Positions 1 to 8,451 of a stretch of DNA of 64,000 bases are shown here, in pieces; position 1 is the stretch's first letter, and every line of letters starts with the position of its first letter. Both the position numbers and the translations under genes were made by a program. This stretch comes from Mycolicibacterium duvalii (GTDB lineage: Bacteria > Actinomycetota > Actinomycetes > Mycobacteriales > Mycobacteriaceae): assembly GCF_010726645.1 (NCBI RefSeq), contig NZ_AP022563.1:4464001-4528000 (forward strand). The letters are read 5' to 3'. The notes under the pieces were generated by a model. That model had not been told where the DNA came from, did not search any database, and saw nothing but the letters and a program-made list of their open reading frames with translations.

Positions 1-272
1 CTGACGATGTCGGAGAGCAGCCGCCCGGAGACCAAAACGCTTCCCGGAGAGGCGATCTCAGCGGGGATCTGGACCTCTGCGGACACCTCGTAGTCGAATC
101 CGGAGATGGTCAGACCGTCATCGGAGCCGGTCAGCAGCACCCCGGCCAGCACCGGGACCGTCGGACGGGACGGCAGGTTGCGTGCCACCCAGGCGACTGC
201 ATCGGCGAACTCCTCGCGGGTCAGCCGAAATTTCAGGTCGGTCAGCCCTGCCGTTGTCGTCGCCACGTCCAT
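1..272 (-). CDS. dnaN: DNA polymerase III beta subunit (sliding clamp), N-terminal part only
   Basis: The ring-shaped processivity clamp that holds DNA polymerase III on its template. Only the first 90 codons are present; the gene runs off the left edge. The start is ATG at 272, giving MDVATTTAGLTDLKFRL, followed by the typical clamp opening 'REEFADAVAWVARNLPSRP' and 'VPVLAGVLL'. It lies downstream of dnaA on the same strand, across a 577-base spacer that holds the origin, as in all mycobacteria. The identification rests on the N-terminal clamp domain sequence and on position. Confidence 0.93.
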   Translation of the reverse strand, partial: MDVATTTAGLTDLKFRLTREEFADAVAWVARNLPSRPTVPVLAGVLLTGSDDGLTISGFDYEVSAEVQIPAEIASPGSVLVSGRLLSDIV

Positions 273-849
273 AGCGTCCCTTCGATGCACACCCCGATAA
301 GCCTCTTGCAGCGAGTTCACGGCGGCGCAGGCCGCGCCGGCCAGGCGCAGCGCGACGACCGGAACGGCTGTCGATGAACCACCGTAGAGCTTTCAGCGTC
401 AATCTGAAAGCTAAACGATCGGGGTGACATTCCCGCGCCGAAGAGGGCCGGGACAGGGGTGTGACCGGTCCTTCCCCAACCGCCTTCTTCTAGAAGAAAG
501 TGAAAGAGATATCTGAGTAATAGTGATAGGTCCTGTGCACTCTGGGGATAACAGGCGTTTCACGCAGGCCAGCGCCGGTCGACGGGTGTGAGTGGATTGG
601 GGACAGGCCCGGAACGGCCGCGCCGATGGTGGGGATGACGACGCGGCTGTGCATGAGTGCTGACATTTTCCGGGCGTTCATCAGCAGGTTGTCCACACGC
701 CGTGCACAGGACCAGATGTGACCGTTGTGACGGGGGAGACGCAAGTTTTTTGGTCCCGATCGCGGACTCGCCGGGACACGACAGCGCGACACGCCGCAGA
801 AAGGAGATGCCGGCCAGCGCGGCCGGCGGGAAAACGGGGGGAGGGCGAG
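273..849. other. oriC: Putative origin of replication (oriC), dnaN-dnaA spacer
   Basis: This 577-base gap holds no convincing gene. It carries a perfect mycobacterial DnaA box, TTGTCCACA, at 689-697. Two reverse-strand near-boxes differ from the consensus by one base: TTATCCCCA at 543-551 and CTGTCCCCA at 598-606. A notably A/T-rich stretch at about 487-531 is a candidate unwinding element. Mycobacterial oriC is known to lie between dnaA and dnaN. The location is therefore well supported, while the individual boxes apart from 689-697 are inference. Confidence 0.8.
689..697 (+). promoter_or_regulatory. DnaA box TTGTCCACA in oriC
   Basis: Exact match to the mycobacterial DnaA-box consensus TTGTCCACA, inside the dnaA-dnaN spacer. 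It is the clearest initiator binding site in the origin region. Confidence 0.75.
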
Positions 850-2355
850 TCAGCGCTTGGCGCGTTGACGAATGCGGGTGGTGAGTTCCTTGACGTGGTC
901 GAAAACCTCACGGCGCTCAGCCATCTCAGCGCGAATCTTCTTCTCCGCGTACATGACTGTGGTGTGGTCGCGGCCGAACGCCTGCCCGATCTTGGGCAGG
1001 GACAGGTCGGTGAGCTCGCGGCACAGATACATCGCGATCTGGCGGGATTGCGCCAGCGCGCGGGTCTTGCCCGGGCCGCGCAGCTCATCGACGCTGGTCT
1101 CGAAGTACTCGGCGGTGGCCGCCATGATCGCCGCGGTGCTGATCTGCATCGTCGACGGATCCGAGATCAGGTCGCGTAGCACGATCTCGGCCAGTGACTT
1201 GTCGATGGTGGTCTTGTTCAGCGACGCGAATGCGGTCACCCGGATCAGCGCACCCTCGAGTTCGCGGATGTTGCGCTCGATGCGGCTGGCGATCAGCTCG
1301 AGTACATCGCCGGGCACGTCGAGGTTGTCCATCTGCGCCTTCTTGCGCAGGATCGCGATGCGGGTTTCCAGCTCGGGCGGCTGAACGTCGGTGATCAGCC
1401 CCCACTCGAAGCGGGTGCGCAACCGGTCTTCCAGAGTCGCGAGCTGTTTGGGCGGCCGGTCGGAGGAGATGACGATCTGCTTGTTGGCGTTGTGCAGCGT
1501 GTTGAAGGTGTGGAAGAACTCCTCCTGGATGCCGTCCTTACCTTCGATGAACTGGATGTCGTCGACCAGGAGCACGTCGATGTCGCGGTAGGTGCGCTTG
1601 AACGACGCGCGACGGTCGTCACGCAGCGAGTTGATGAAGTCGTTGGTGAATTCCTCGGTGCTGACGTACTTGACGCGCATCCCGGGAAACAGTCGCTGCG
1701 CGTAATTGCCGGCGGCATGCAGCAGGTGAGTCTTGCCCAGACCCGATTCACCCCAGATGAACAGCGGGTTGTAGGCGCGGGCGGGGGCCTCGGCGATGGC
1801 CAGGGATGCGGCGTGGGCGAACCGGTTCGACGCGCCGATGACGAACGTGTCGAAGGTGTACCGGCGATTCAGATTGATCGCGGTCGGGTCGTCGCTGTCG
1901 TCGCTCTTGGCACGCTGGGACAGATAGCTCGGCCAGTTGGCCTCGGCGCTGGCCTGTGCGGCGAGGTCGTCGTCGACCAGGTCGTCGGCCGCGTCCCCGG
2001 TGTCGGCGGAGGCGGGATGGCCGTCCGAATAACCCTCCGAATATCCGTTGTGCCCGTCGTCCGACGGCGGTGGGGGATCGGCGATGCGCACCCCGAGCTC
2101 GACGCGCTGGCCCAGCTGGCGACTCAACGCGGCGACGATCGGCTCACGCAGATGCCGCTCGATCTCGTTCTGCACGAACGGGGTGGGCACCGAGAGCAGC
2201 GCGAACCCTTCGGTGATCACCAACGGCTGCACGAGTTTGAGCCAGGCCCGTTGCTGGGGGGTCAGTGAGCCGTTGGACGGGTTGCCGTTGCCGTTCAGCT
2301 CGGCCACGACGTTGTTCCAGATGGACACGAACGGTGGGTCGGGGTCAGCCGTCAA
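850..2355 (-). CDS. dnaA: Chromosomal replication initiator DnaA
   Basis: AAA+ initiator that binds DnaA boxes in oriC, melts the origin and recruits the helicase. The chosen start is TTG at 2355 (reading LTADPDPPFVSIWN), preceded at a proper distance by GAGGGGG; it gives 501 aa, the usual mycobacterial length. A longer reading from upstream would add 13 residues that do not look like DnaA. Visible features are the N-terminal DnaB-interaction domain, an acidic low-complexity linker (about residues 95-155), Walker A GESGLGKT (about 202-209), Walker B VLLVDDI (about 261-267), and the C-terminal DNA-binding signature 'FGRDHTTVMYA'. It is transcribed toward oriC and divergent from rpmH. Confidence 0.97.
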   Translation of the reverse strand: MTADPDPPFVSIWNNVVAELNGNGNPSNGSLTPQQRAWLKLVQPLVITEGFALLSVPTPFVQNEIERHLREPIVAALSRQLGQRVELGVRIADPPPPSDDGHNGYSEGYSDGHPASADTGDAADDLVDDDLAAQASAEANWPSYLSQRAKSDDSDDPTAINLNRRYTFDTFVIGASNRFAHAASLAIAEAPARAYNPLFIWGESGLGKTHLLHAAGNYAQRLFPGMRVKYVSTEEFTNDFINSLRDDRRASFKRTYRDIDVLLVDDIQFIEGKDGIQEEFFHTFNTLHNANKQIVISSDRPPKQLATLEDRLRTRFEWGLITDVQPPELETRIAILRKKAQMDNLDVPGDVLELIASRIERNIRELEGALIRVTAFASLNKTTIDKSLAEIVLRDLISDPSTMQISTAAIMAATAEYFETSVDELRGPGKTRALAQSRQIAMYLCRELTDLSLPKIGQAFGRDHTTVMYAEKKIRAEMAERREVFDHVKELTTRIRQRAKR

Positions 2356-2409
2356 TGACAAGCACCCCCTCGCCGGCCATCGTAGAACGGCCAAATGAAC
2401 GATGACGAA

Positions 2410-2442
2410 CTGTCCACAAAGTTATCCACAACCTGTGGAGAA
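2410..2442. promoter_or_regulatory. Cluster of three DnaA boxes upstream of dnaA
   Basis: Within 33 bases lie CTGTCCACA (2410-2418), a perfect TTATCCACA (2422-2430) and, on the other strand, TTCTCCACA (2434-2442). Their starts are spaced 12 bases apart, close to one helical turn. They sit 55-87 bases upstream of the dnaA start, which suggests autoregulation of dnaA or a second DnaA-loading site. The rest of the 619-base dnaA-rpmH spacer (2356-2974) shows no gene; it must hold the divergent dnaA and rpmH promoters. Confidence 0.75.
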
Positions 2443-2974
2443 GGGACGTCGCCGTCGTTCGGTTGTCTACCGGCGGGGAAACCGCGTGTCGGAGCAGTCG
2501 CACATGGGGCTCAGTGGGCTCGCGGCGGGGGCGGTTGTCCTCGCTTCGTTGTCGTCCGCCGTTCCGGGTATGGAATCGGCTCTGCCAGAAGCTAACAGTT
2601 TTCTCTCCGGGTGCCAACAGTTCGGCAACATTGCGTGGGACCGGAATGTGGTCTGGCTCAATAGGTCCAGGCAAGCGTGACGGCAGTGACATCTGTGATG
2701 CCGCTGAGGTGGGCAGACGCGGCCGCCGACGCGCGGCCGGAGCCGTGTGGGCAGCAGGTCAGGCTCCGCCGACGCAGGTTTGACCCAGCCAAAACTCGTC
2801 AGTACCCTCGAACAGTCGCCCGTACGTGGCGATACGGCTGCGACCCGGTCTCGGGGCACCGCGCCGGCTAACAATGCGAGACGGACGAGCTTACCAACGG
2901 CCGATCGCGCGACGCGTGCCACGTGACGTGGCGGGCGGTTGCGCGGGGGCCAGACTCAACAAGGAGTGACTGCC

Positions 2975-3118
2975 GTGGCCAAGGGCAAGCGGACCTTCCA
3001 GCCCAACAACCGTCGCCGGGCGCGGGTGCACGGGTTCCGGCTGCGGATGCGCACTCGGGCCGGCCGCGCGATCGTGTCGGATCGTCGCCGCAAGGGCCGT
3101 CGTTCACTGACTGCGTGA
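2975..3118 (+). CDS. rpmH: 50S ribosomal protein L34
   Basis: A 47-aa, very basic protein of the large ribosomal subunit. The sequence begins MAKGKRTFQPNNRRRAR (GTG start at 2975, preceded by AAGGAG) and ends GRRSLTA. The motif TFQPNNRRRARVHGFRLRM is the L34 family signature. It heads the conserved rpmH-rnpA-yidD-yidC-jag-rsmG order divergent from dnaA. rnpA follows after 21 bases, so the two are probably co-transcribed. Confidence 0.97.
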   Translation: MAKGKRTFQPNNRRRARVHGFRLRMRTRAGRAIVSDRRRKGRRSLTA

Positions 3119-3139
3119 TCCGGTCCAAGGTCTGACACG

Positions 3140-3499
3140 GTGCTTCCGGCGCAACACCGGATGACCCGGTCGACCGAGTTCGGCGCCACAGTCAGTCGCG
3201 GGGTGCGGGCGGCACAGCCGGACCTCGTGGTCTACACCTTGCGCTCTGACGCAACCGGTGAACCCGGACCGAGGATCGGCCTGGTCGTCTCCAAAGCAGT
3301 GGGCAATGCGGTGCAACGGCATCGCGTGTCCCGTCGTCTGCGGCATGTCGCGCGCAATGTGCTCACCGAACTGGACCCGGATGATCGGGTCGTCATCCGA
3401 GCGCTGCCGGGCAGTCGCGCCGCGGTGTCCGCGCGCCTGGAGCAGGAATTGCGCACCGCACTCCAACGCATCCGCCAGCGTCGGGGAGAAGCGTCATGA
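3140..3499 (+). CDS. rnpA: Ribonuclease P protein component
   Basis: Protein cofactor of RNase P, which removes 5' leaders from tRNA precursors together with the rnpB RNA. It is 119 aa from a GTG start at 3140. The family signature is visible: 'GLVVSKAVGNAVQRHRVSRR', a basic RNR-like motif that contacts RNA. The stop overlaps the next start by four bases (ATGA at 3496-3499), so translation is coupled to yidD. Confidence 0.95.
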   Translation: MLPAQHRMTRSTEFGATVSRGVRAAQPDLVVYTLRSDATGEPGPRIGLVVSKAVGNAVQRHRVSRRLRHVARNVLTELDPDDRVVIRALPGSRAAVSARLEQELRTALQRIRQRRGEAS

Positions 3500-3819
3500 C
3501 CGCTCGGCCCGCACGCGCGGTCATCTATCTGATCCAGCTGTACCGCCACACGATTTCCCCGCTGCGGTTACCCACCTGCCGGTTCACCCCGACGTGCAGC
3601 CAATACGCTGTCGAGGCGCTGACCGAGTTCGGGTTGCTGCGGGGCGGATGGCTGGCGACGGTGCGGTTGCTCAAATGCGGGCCGTGGCATAACGGAGGGT
3701 GGGATCCGATCCCGGATCGGCACCCGGACTGCCAGAGTCACAGTGACGCAATGGCCGAATGTGGCTGTGGCATAGCGAAAACCGGGACCGACCGGTATCT
3801 CAAGAGAAGAGTCAACTGA
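3496..3819 (+). CDS. yidD: Membrane protein insertion efficiency factor YidD
   Basis: A small membrane-associated protein that assists insertion of inner-membrane proteins alongside YidC. It is 107 aa with the family core 'IQLYRHTISPL', 'CRFTPTCSQYAVEAL' and 'GGWDPIP'. The conserved cysteines (CRF.PTCSQYA) are present. The C-terminus (after about residue 80) is longer and cysteine-bearing but unremarkable. It overlaps rnpA by four bases, and yidC begins on the base after its stop. Confidence 0.95.
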   Translation: MTARPARAVIYLIQLYRHTISPLRLPTCRFTPTCSQYAVEALTEFGLLRGGWLATVRLLKCGPWHNGGWDPIPDRHPDCQSHSDAMAECGCGIAKTGTDRYLKRRVN

Positions 3820-4953
3820 GTGTTCAACTTCTTCAGCCTCGACATCATCTACTACCCGGTGTCGGCGATCATGTGGGTCTGGTACAAGGTCTTCGCCTTC
3901 CTGCTGGGTCCGTCGAACTTCTTCGCCTGGGCGCTGTCGGTGATGTTCCTGGTGTTCACGCTGCGCGCGATCCTCTACAAGCCGTTCGTCCGCCAGATCC
4001 GCACCACCCGCCAGATGCAGGAGCTGCAACCCCAGATCAAGGCGCTGCAGAAGAAGTACGGCAAGGACCGCCAACGGATGGCGTTGGAGATGCAGAAACT
4101 CCAGCGCGAGCACGGGTTCAACCCGGTGCTGGGATGCCTGCCGATGCTGGCCCAGATCCCGGTGTTCCTCGGCCTGTTCCACGTGCTGCGGTCGTTCAAC
4201 CGGACCCAGGGCGGTTTCGGGCAGGTGCAACTGACCGTGGAGCAGAACCGCGCGACCGGCAACTACTTCTTCAGCCCGACCGACGTGGCGAACTTCCTCG
4301 ACGCGAACCTGTTCGGTGCTCCGCTGAGCGCCACGATGATCCAGACCAGCGGCCTGGACGCGTTCACCGAATTCAACCGCGCCGCTGTCATCGGGGTCGG
4401 CGTCCCGATCATGATCCTGGCCGGCATCGCGACCTACTTCAACAGCCGTGCTTCGGTGGCGCGGCAGAGCCCCGAGGCTGCGGCCAACCCGCAGACCGCG
4501 ATCATGAACAAGCTCGCCCTGTACGTGTTCCCGCTCGGCGTCGTCGTCGGCGGACCGTTCCTGCCGCTGGCGGTGATCATGTACTGGCTCGCCAACAACA
4601 TCTGGACCTTCGGCCAGCAGCACTACGTCTTCGGCAAGATCGAGAAGGAAGAAGAGCTCAAGAAGCAGGAGGCGATCGAGCGCCGCGCCGCCAATGCGCC
4701 CGCGCCCGGCGCGAAGCCCAGCCGGAAGAAGAAGGCCGACGGTGACGGCGTCTCGGCCCCCGAGGTGACGTCGGCGGAAAACGGAAATTCGCCGCAGGCG
4801 GCGGCCAAGGCAGAACCCGGCGAGGGCCGCGGCGGCCAGTCGGCGACCAAGGCACAGAGCGGTGCGCAGAAGCCGAACGGTTCCGGCGGTCCGAAAGGGG
4901 CGACCAATCGCAGCCCCAGACCCGGTGCCCGGCCGAAGAAGAAGAAGCGTTGA
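3820..4953 (+). CDS. yidC: Membrane protein insertase YidC
   Basis: Oxa1/YidC/Alb3-family insertase that places membrane proteins in the bilayer with or without SecYEG. It is 377 aa from a GTG start directly abutting yidD. The start contains hydrophobic 'IIYYPVSAIMWVWYKVFAFLL', followed by the cytoplasmic hairpin 'QMQELQPQIKALQKKYG', 'LGCLPMLAQIPVFLGLFHVL' and two more C-terminal membrane segments near residues 190-215 and 230-270. The tail beyond residue 280 is long, Lys/Ala/Gly-rich and ends in PKKKKR, typical of actinobacterial YidC ribosome-binding tails. Confidence 0.96.
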   Translation: MFNFFSLDIIYYPVSAIMWVWYKVFAFLLGPSNFFAWALSVMFLVFTLRAILYKPFVRQIRTTRQMQELQPQIKALQKKYGKDRQRMALEMQKLQREHGFNPVLGCLPMLAQIPVFLGLFHVLRSFNRTQGGFGQVQLTVEQNRATGNYFFSPTDVANFLDANLFGAPLSATMIQTSGLDAFTEFNRAAVIGVGVPIMILAGIATYFNSRASVARQSPEAAANPQTAIMNKLALYVFPLGVVVGGPFLPLAVIMYWLANNIWTFGQQHYVFGKIEKEEELKKQEAIERRAANAPAPGAKPSRKKKADGDGVSAPEVTSAENGNSPQAAAKAEPGEGRGGQSATKAQSGAQKPNGSGGPKGATNRSPRPGARPKKKKR

Positions 4954-4988
4954 GACGCGGGTCGACCGCGGACGAGAAAGAGGTAGAC

Positions 4989-5531
4989 ATGACCGAGACC
5001 GAGACCGAGACCACCGAACCTGACGCCGACGTGCGGGTCGACGCCGACAGCGGCACCGGAGAGGACCTCGAGGAGAAGTTGGTCGCCGAGGGCGAGATCG
5101 CCGGCGACTACCTCGAGGAGTTGTTGGATCTGCTGGACTTCGACGGGGACATCGACCTCGACGTCGAGGGCGACCGCGCGGTCGTCAGCATCGACGGGGG
5201 CACCGATCTGAACAAGCTCGTCGGCCGCAAGGGCGAGGTTCTCGATGCGCTGCAGGAGCTGACCCGGCTGGCCGTGCACCAGAAGACGGGGGAGCGCAGC
5301 CGACTGATGCTCGACATCGCGCAGTGGCGGAAGCGCCGGCGTGACGAACTGGCCGCGCTGGGAAGCAAGGTCGCGCACCGGGTGCTCGAGACCGGGGAAC
5401 GCGAAGAGCTGGCGCCGATGACGCCGTTCGAACGCAAGATCGTGCACGACGCCGTGGCGGCCGTGCAGGGGGTGCACAGCGAGAGCGAAGGCGTGGAGCC
5501 GTCGCGCCGCGTCGTCGTGCTGATCGACTGA
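4989..5531 (+). CDS. jag: Jag/KhpB RNA-binding protein (KH and R3H domains)
   Basis: Cytoplasmic single-strand RNA-binding protein of the Jag/KhpB/EloR family, tied to cell elongation in Gram-positive bacteria. The chosen start is ATG at 4989 (MTETETETTEPDADV) after an AGAGGTAG ribosome site, giving 180 aa; a TTG overlapping the yidC stop would add 13 residues. An acidic N-terminus is followed by a KH-like region 'NKLVGRKGEVLDALQELTRLA' and a C-terminal R3H region with 'MTPFERKIVHDAVA'. It lies between yidC and rsmG as in other actinobacteria. Confidence 0.93.
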   Translation: MTETETETTEPDADVRVDADSGTGEDLEEKLVAEGEIAGDYLEELLDLLDFDGDIDLDVEGDRAVVSIDGGTDLNKLVGRKGEVLDALQELTRLAVHQKTGERSRLMLDIAQWRKRRRDELAALGSKVAHRVLETGEREELAPMTPFERKIVHDAVAAVQGVHSESEGVEPSRRVVVLID

Positions 5532-5573
5532 GAGTTACATCGATGTAGTTCGTACCGGCGCGTTCGATGGAGG

Positions 5574-6263
5574 ATGTTTCACGTGAAACGTGCGGACGTG
5601 CCGCCGCCCCCCGCGGCCGTGCGCGAGCTGTTCGGCGACCGCGCCGAGATCGCTCAGCGCTATGCGGAGGTCCTGGCCGGCGCCGGTGTAGAGCGGGGAC
5701 TGTTGGGTCCCCGCGAGGTGGACCGGTTGTGGGAGCGTCACATTCTCAACAGCGCAGTGGTCGGTGAGCTTCTGCAGCCGGGTGAGCGGATCGCCGACAT
5801 CGGGAGCGGAGCGGGGTTGCCGGGGATACCCCTGGCGCTGGCTCGACTGGATGTGCGGGTGACGCTGATAGAGCCGCTGTTGCGGCGCAGCGATTTCTTG
5901 CGCGAAGTGACCGGGATGCTCGGTGTGGATTGTGCTGTCGTACGCGGCCGGGCCGAAGACCGCGCGGTGCGCGACGAGGTCGGGGAGATGGACGTAGTGG
6001 TCTCGCGGGCGGTTGCCGCCCTGGACCGGATCGCGCAGTGGAGTGCGCCATTGCTGCGGCAGGGCGGCAGGATGATCGCGATCAAGGGGGAGCGGGCGGC
6101 CGTTGAGGTCGCCGAGCACTCCCGCGCACTGGCTGCCGCCGGGTTCGCCGACATACGGGTTGCGGTGTGTGGTTCGCAATATGTCGATCCACCGGCGACA
6201 GTCGTCATAGGCTCATTGGAGAAGAAGTCGGCGCCACGGCAGCCGGGAAGGAGACGCGGGTGA
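5574..6263 (+). CDS. rsmG: 16S rRNA (guanine527-N7)-methyltransferase RsmG/GidB
   Basis: SAM-dependent methyltransferase that makes m7G527 in 16S rRNA; loss gives low-level streptomycin resistance in mycobacteria. It is 229 aa and starts MFHVKRADV at ATG 5574, with GGAGG immediately upstream. Motif I for SAM binding is 'IADIGSGAGLPGIPLAL', and the RNA-methyltransferase motif region is 'VVSRAVAALDRIAQWS'. The first codons coincide with a parS site, an arrangement conserved in actinobacteria. Its stop overlaps the parA start. Confidence 0.95.
   Translation: MFHVKRADVPPPPAAVRELFGDRAEIAQRYAEVLAGAGVERGLLGPREVDRLWERHILNSAVVGELLQPGERIADIGSGAGLPGIPLALARLDVRVTLIEPLLRRSDFLREVTGMLGVDCAVVRGRAEDRAVRDEVGEMDVVVSRAVAALDRIAQWSAPLLRQGGRMIAIKGERAAVEVAEHSRALAAAGFADIRVAVCGSQYVDPPATVVIGSLEKKSAPRQPGRRRG
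5575..5590. promoter_or_regulatory. parS: parS site 1 (centromere-like ParB binding site)
   Basis: The sequence TGTTTCACGTGAAACG contains the perfect 14-base palindrome GTTTCACGTGAAAC (5576-5589), matching the universal bacterial parS. It overlaps the start codon of rsmG, so the palindrome also encodes the FHVKR residues. Confidence 0.95.
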
Positions 6264-7189
6264 TGTCAAACCCCGGTAAGCCGGGCGCCACCGATGTTTC
6301 ACGTGAAACGTGGAGCGCGCACGACGTGGACACGCCGATCGGTGCGGAGGCTGAGCGGGCGGTGCGCCTCCTGCACGCGGCGACCCGCGGTGAGTTGCCG
6401 AAGCCGAAACGGCAACGGGTGTTCACCGTCGCCAACCAGAAGGGCGGCGTCGGAAAGACGACCACGGCTGTGAACATCGCCGCGGCGCTGGCACTGCAAG
6501 GCGCTCGCACGCTCGTCATCGATCTCGACCCGCAGGGCAACGCGAGTACCGCGCTCGGGATCGAGCACCGGCCGGGTACGCCATCGTCGTACGAGGTGCT
6601 GATCGGTGACATCCCGGTGGAGGAGGCGCTGCAGCGCAGCCCGCACAGTGAACGGCTCTTCTGCGTGCCCGCGACCATCGACCTGGCGGGTGCCGAGATC
6701 GAGTTGGTCAGCATGGTGGCCCGAGAAGGGCGCCTGCGGACCGCGCTCGCGGAACTCAAGCACCACGACTTCGACTACGTCTTCATCGACTGCCCGCCCT
6801 CACTGGGTCTGCTCACCATCAACGCTCTCGTCGCGGCACCCGAGGTGTTGATCCCGATCCAGTGCGAGTACTACGCGCTCGAAGGGGTCGGCCAGCTGTT
6901 GCGCAACATCGAGATGGTCAAGGCGCACCTCAATCCCGAGCTGGACGTGACCACGGTCGTGCTGACGATGTACGACGGGCGGACCAAGCTGGCCGACCAG
7001 GTTGCGATGGACGTGCGCGCTCACTTCGGCGACAAGGTGTTGCGCACCGTGATCCCACGCAGCGTGAAGGTCTCCGAGGCACCCGGTTACGGCATGACGA
7101 TCATGGATTACGACCCGGGCTCGCGCGGGGCGATGAGCTACCTCGACGCCAGCCGCGAGCTGGCTTCGCGTGGAGAGCTCGAAGGGTGA
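6263..7189 (+). CDS. parA: Chromosome partitioning ATPase ParA
   Basis: Walker-type ATPase that moves newly replicated origins with ParB and, in mycobacteria, interacts with polar Wag31. The chosen start is ATG 6263 (MSNPGKPGATDV), with GGAAGGAG nine bases upstream; a GTG at 6260 is an equally close alternative. This gives 308 aa. The deviant Walker A is 'NQKGGVGKTTTAVN', and Walker A' and B are 'LVIDLDPQGNAS' and 'YVFIDCPPSLG'. The start overlaps the rsmG stop by one base, and parB follows after 43 bases. A second parS lies inside the first 16 codons. Confidence 0.96.
   Translation: MSNPGKPGATDVSRETWSAHDVDTPIGAEAERAVRLLHAATRGELPKPKRQRVFTVANQKGGVGKTTTAVNIAAALALQGARTLVIDLDPQGNASTALGIEHRPGTPSSYEVLIGDIPVEEALQRSPHSERLFCVPATIDLAGAEIELVSMVAREGRLRTALAELKHHDFDYVFIDCPPSLGLLTINALVAAPEVLIPIQCEYYALEGVGQLLRNIEMVKAHLNPELDVTTVVLTMYDGRTKLADQVAMDVRAHFGDKVLRTVIPRSVKVSEAPGYGMTIMDYDPGSRGAMSYLDASRELASRGELEG
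6295..6310. promoter_or_regulatory. parS: parS site 2
   Basis: TGTTTCACGTGAAACG again, with the same 14-base palindrome at 6296-6309, inside the 5' end of parA, where it encodes the V-S-R-E-T residues in a different reading phase from site 1. It lies 720 bases from parS 1. Confidence 0.95.
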
Positions 7190-7232
7190 GCGTCGCCGGG
7201 AGCAGTCACGGTGACAAGAGAAAAGGGGAGCG

Positions 7233-8234
7233 ATGAACAACGCGGCGCGTAAGCGGAGCGGCCTCGGCCGGGGATTGGCATCGCTGATTCCCACCGGTCC
7301 CGCGGAGGGCGGCGAACGCGCCACCACCGGGCCGCGCATGGGGGACGCCGCCGCGGACGTCGTGCTCGGTGGCGGCGCACCGCCGCCGCCGGCCGAGAAC
7401 CCCGCAGGGGCCGTGTACCGCGAGATCGCGCTGTCGGCGATCGAACCGAACCCGCGGCAGCCCCGCCAGGTGTTCGACGAAGAGGCGCTTGCCGAACTCG
7501 TGCACTCCATCAAGGAGTTCGGCCTGATGCAGCCGATCGTCGTGCGGGCCCTGCCCGTCGAGGACGGTCAGGACGCGGGCGCTCAGCGCTACCAGTTGGT
7601 GATGGGGGAGCGACGCTGGCGTGCGTCCCAGGAGGCCGGGGTCGCGACGATCCCCGCGATCGTCCGCGAGACCGCCGACGACAGCATGCTGCGTGACGCG
7701 CTGCTGGAGAACATCCATCGAGTGCAGCTCAACCCGCTCGAAGAAGCGGCGGCTTACCAACAGCTGCTCGACGAGTTCGGCGTCACCCACGATGAACTGG
7801 CTTCCCGCATCGGGCGGTCGCGACCGGTGATCACCAACATGATCCGGCTGCTGCGGCTGCCGATTGCCGTCCAGCGGCGGGTCGCCGCCGGGGTGCTGTC
7901 CGCCGGGCATGCCCGCGCGCTGCTCTCGCTTGAAGGTGGGCCGGAAGCCCAGGAGGAGCTCGCGGCCCGCATCGTCGCCGAGGGTCTGTCGGTGCGGGCG
8001 ACTGAGGAAGCGGTCACGCTGGCCAATCGGGAGGGCAACACCCCGCCGGCCGCACCGCGGCGCAAGCCGATCCAGATGCCGGGCCTGCAGGATGTCGCCG
8101 AGCAGCTGTCGACGGCCTTCGACACCCGGGTGACCGTGAGTCTCGGCAAGCGCAAAGGCAAGATTGTCGTGGAGTTCGGCTCGGTGGACGATCTGCAGCG
8201 CATCGTTGAGCTCATGAACACGTCCAAGCAGTGA
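7233..8234 (+). CDS. parB: Chromosome partitioning protein ParB (CTPase, parS-binding)
   Basis: Binds parS, spreads as a CTP-gated clamp and works with ParA and SMC in origin segregation. It is 333 aa from ATG 7233 after AAAAGGGGAG. The N-terminal ParA-interacting peptide is 'KRSGLGRGLASLIP'. The ParB/Srx CTP-binding domain includes 'NPRQPRQVFDEEALAELVHSI' in parts and 'GERRWRAS' with 'LLENIHRVQLNPLEEA'. The helix-turn-helix is 'THDELASRIGRSRPVITN', and a C-terminal dimerisation region follows. The three parS sites in this window are its targets. Confidence 0.96.
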   Translation: MNNAARKRSGLGRGLASLIPTGPAEGGERATTGPRMGDAAADVVLGGGAPPPPAENPAGAVYREIALSAIEPNPRQPRQVFDEEALAELVHSIKEFGLMQPIVVRALPVEDGQDAGAQRYQLVMGERRWRASQEAGVATIPAIVRETADDSMLRDALLENIHRVQLNPLEEAAAYQQLLDEFGVTHDELASRIGRSRPVITNMIRLLRLPIAVQRRVAAGVLSAGHARALLSLEGGPEAQEELAARIVAEGLSVRATEEAVTLANREGNTPPAAPRRKPIQMPGLQDVAEQLSTAFDTRVTVSLGKRKGKIVVEFGSVDDLQRIVELMNTSKQ

Positions 8235-8451
8235 CCGACCACACCGGCGAATTACGTCACTGTGACACGCTCGGTGCCCGCGGTCCCGGCGACGATCAAC
8301 CGCGTGGCAAACCAACTGAGACGCAACCGATTTCATCGCTCGGCTGCAATCGCGGCGGTGGTGCGCCGCAGCCGGGGCCGTACTTGCGCCGGGCTTCTAT
8401 CCTGGTAGGGCAGCCTCGTCACTCGGCGCGGCGGAGACCCCCGGGAGCGTA

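Noticed and set aside
3568..4623. 351-aa open frame antisense to yidD/yidC
   Set aside because: Shadow frame of high-GC coding DNA; the plus-strand genes are certain.
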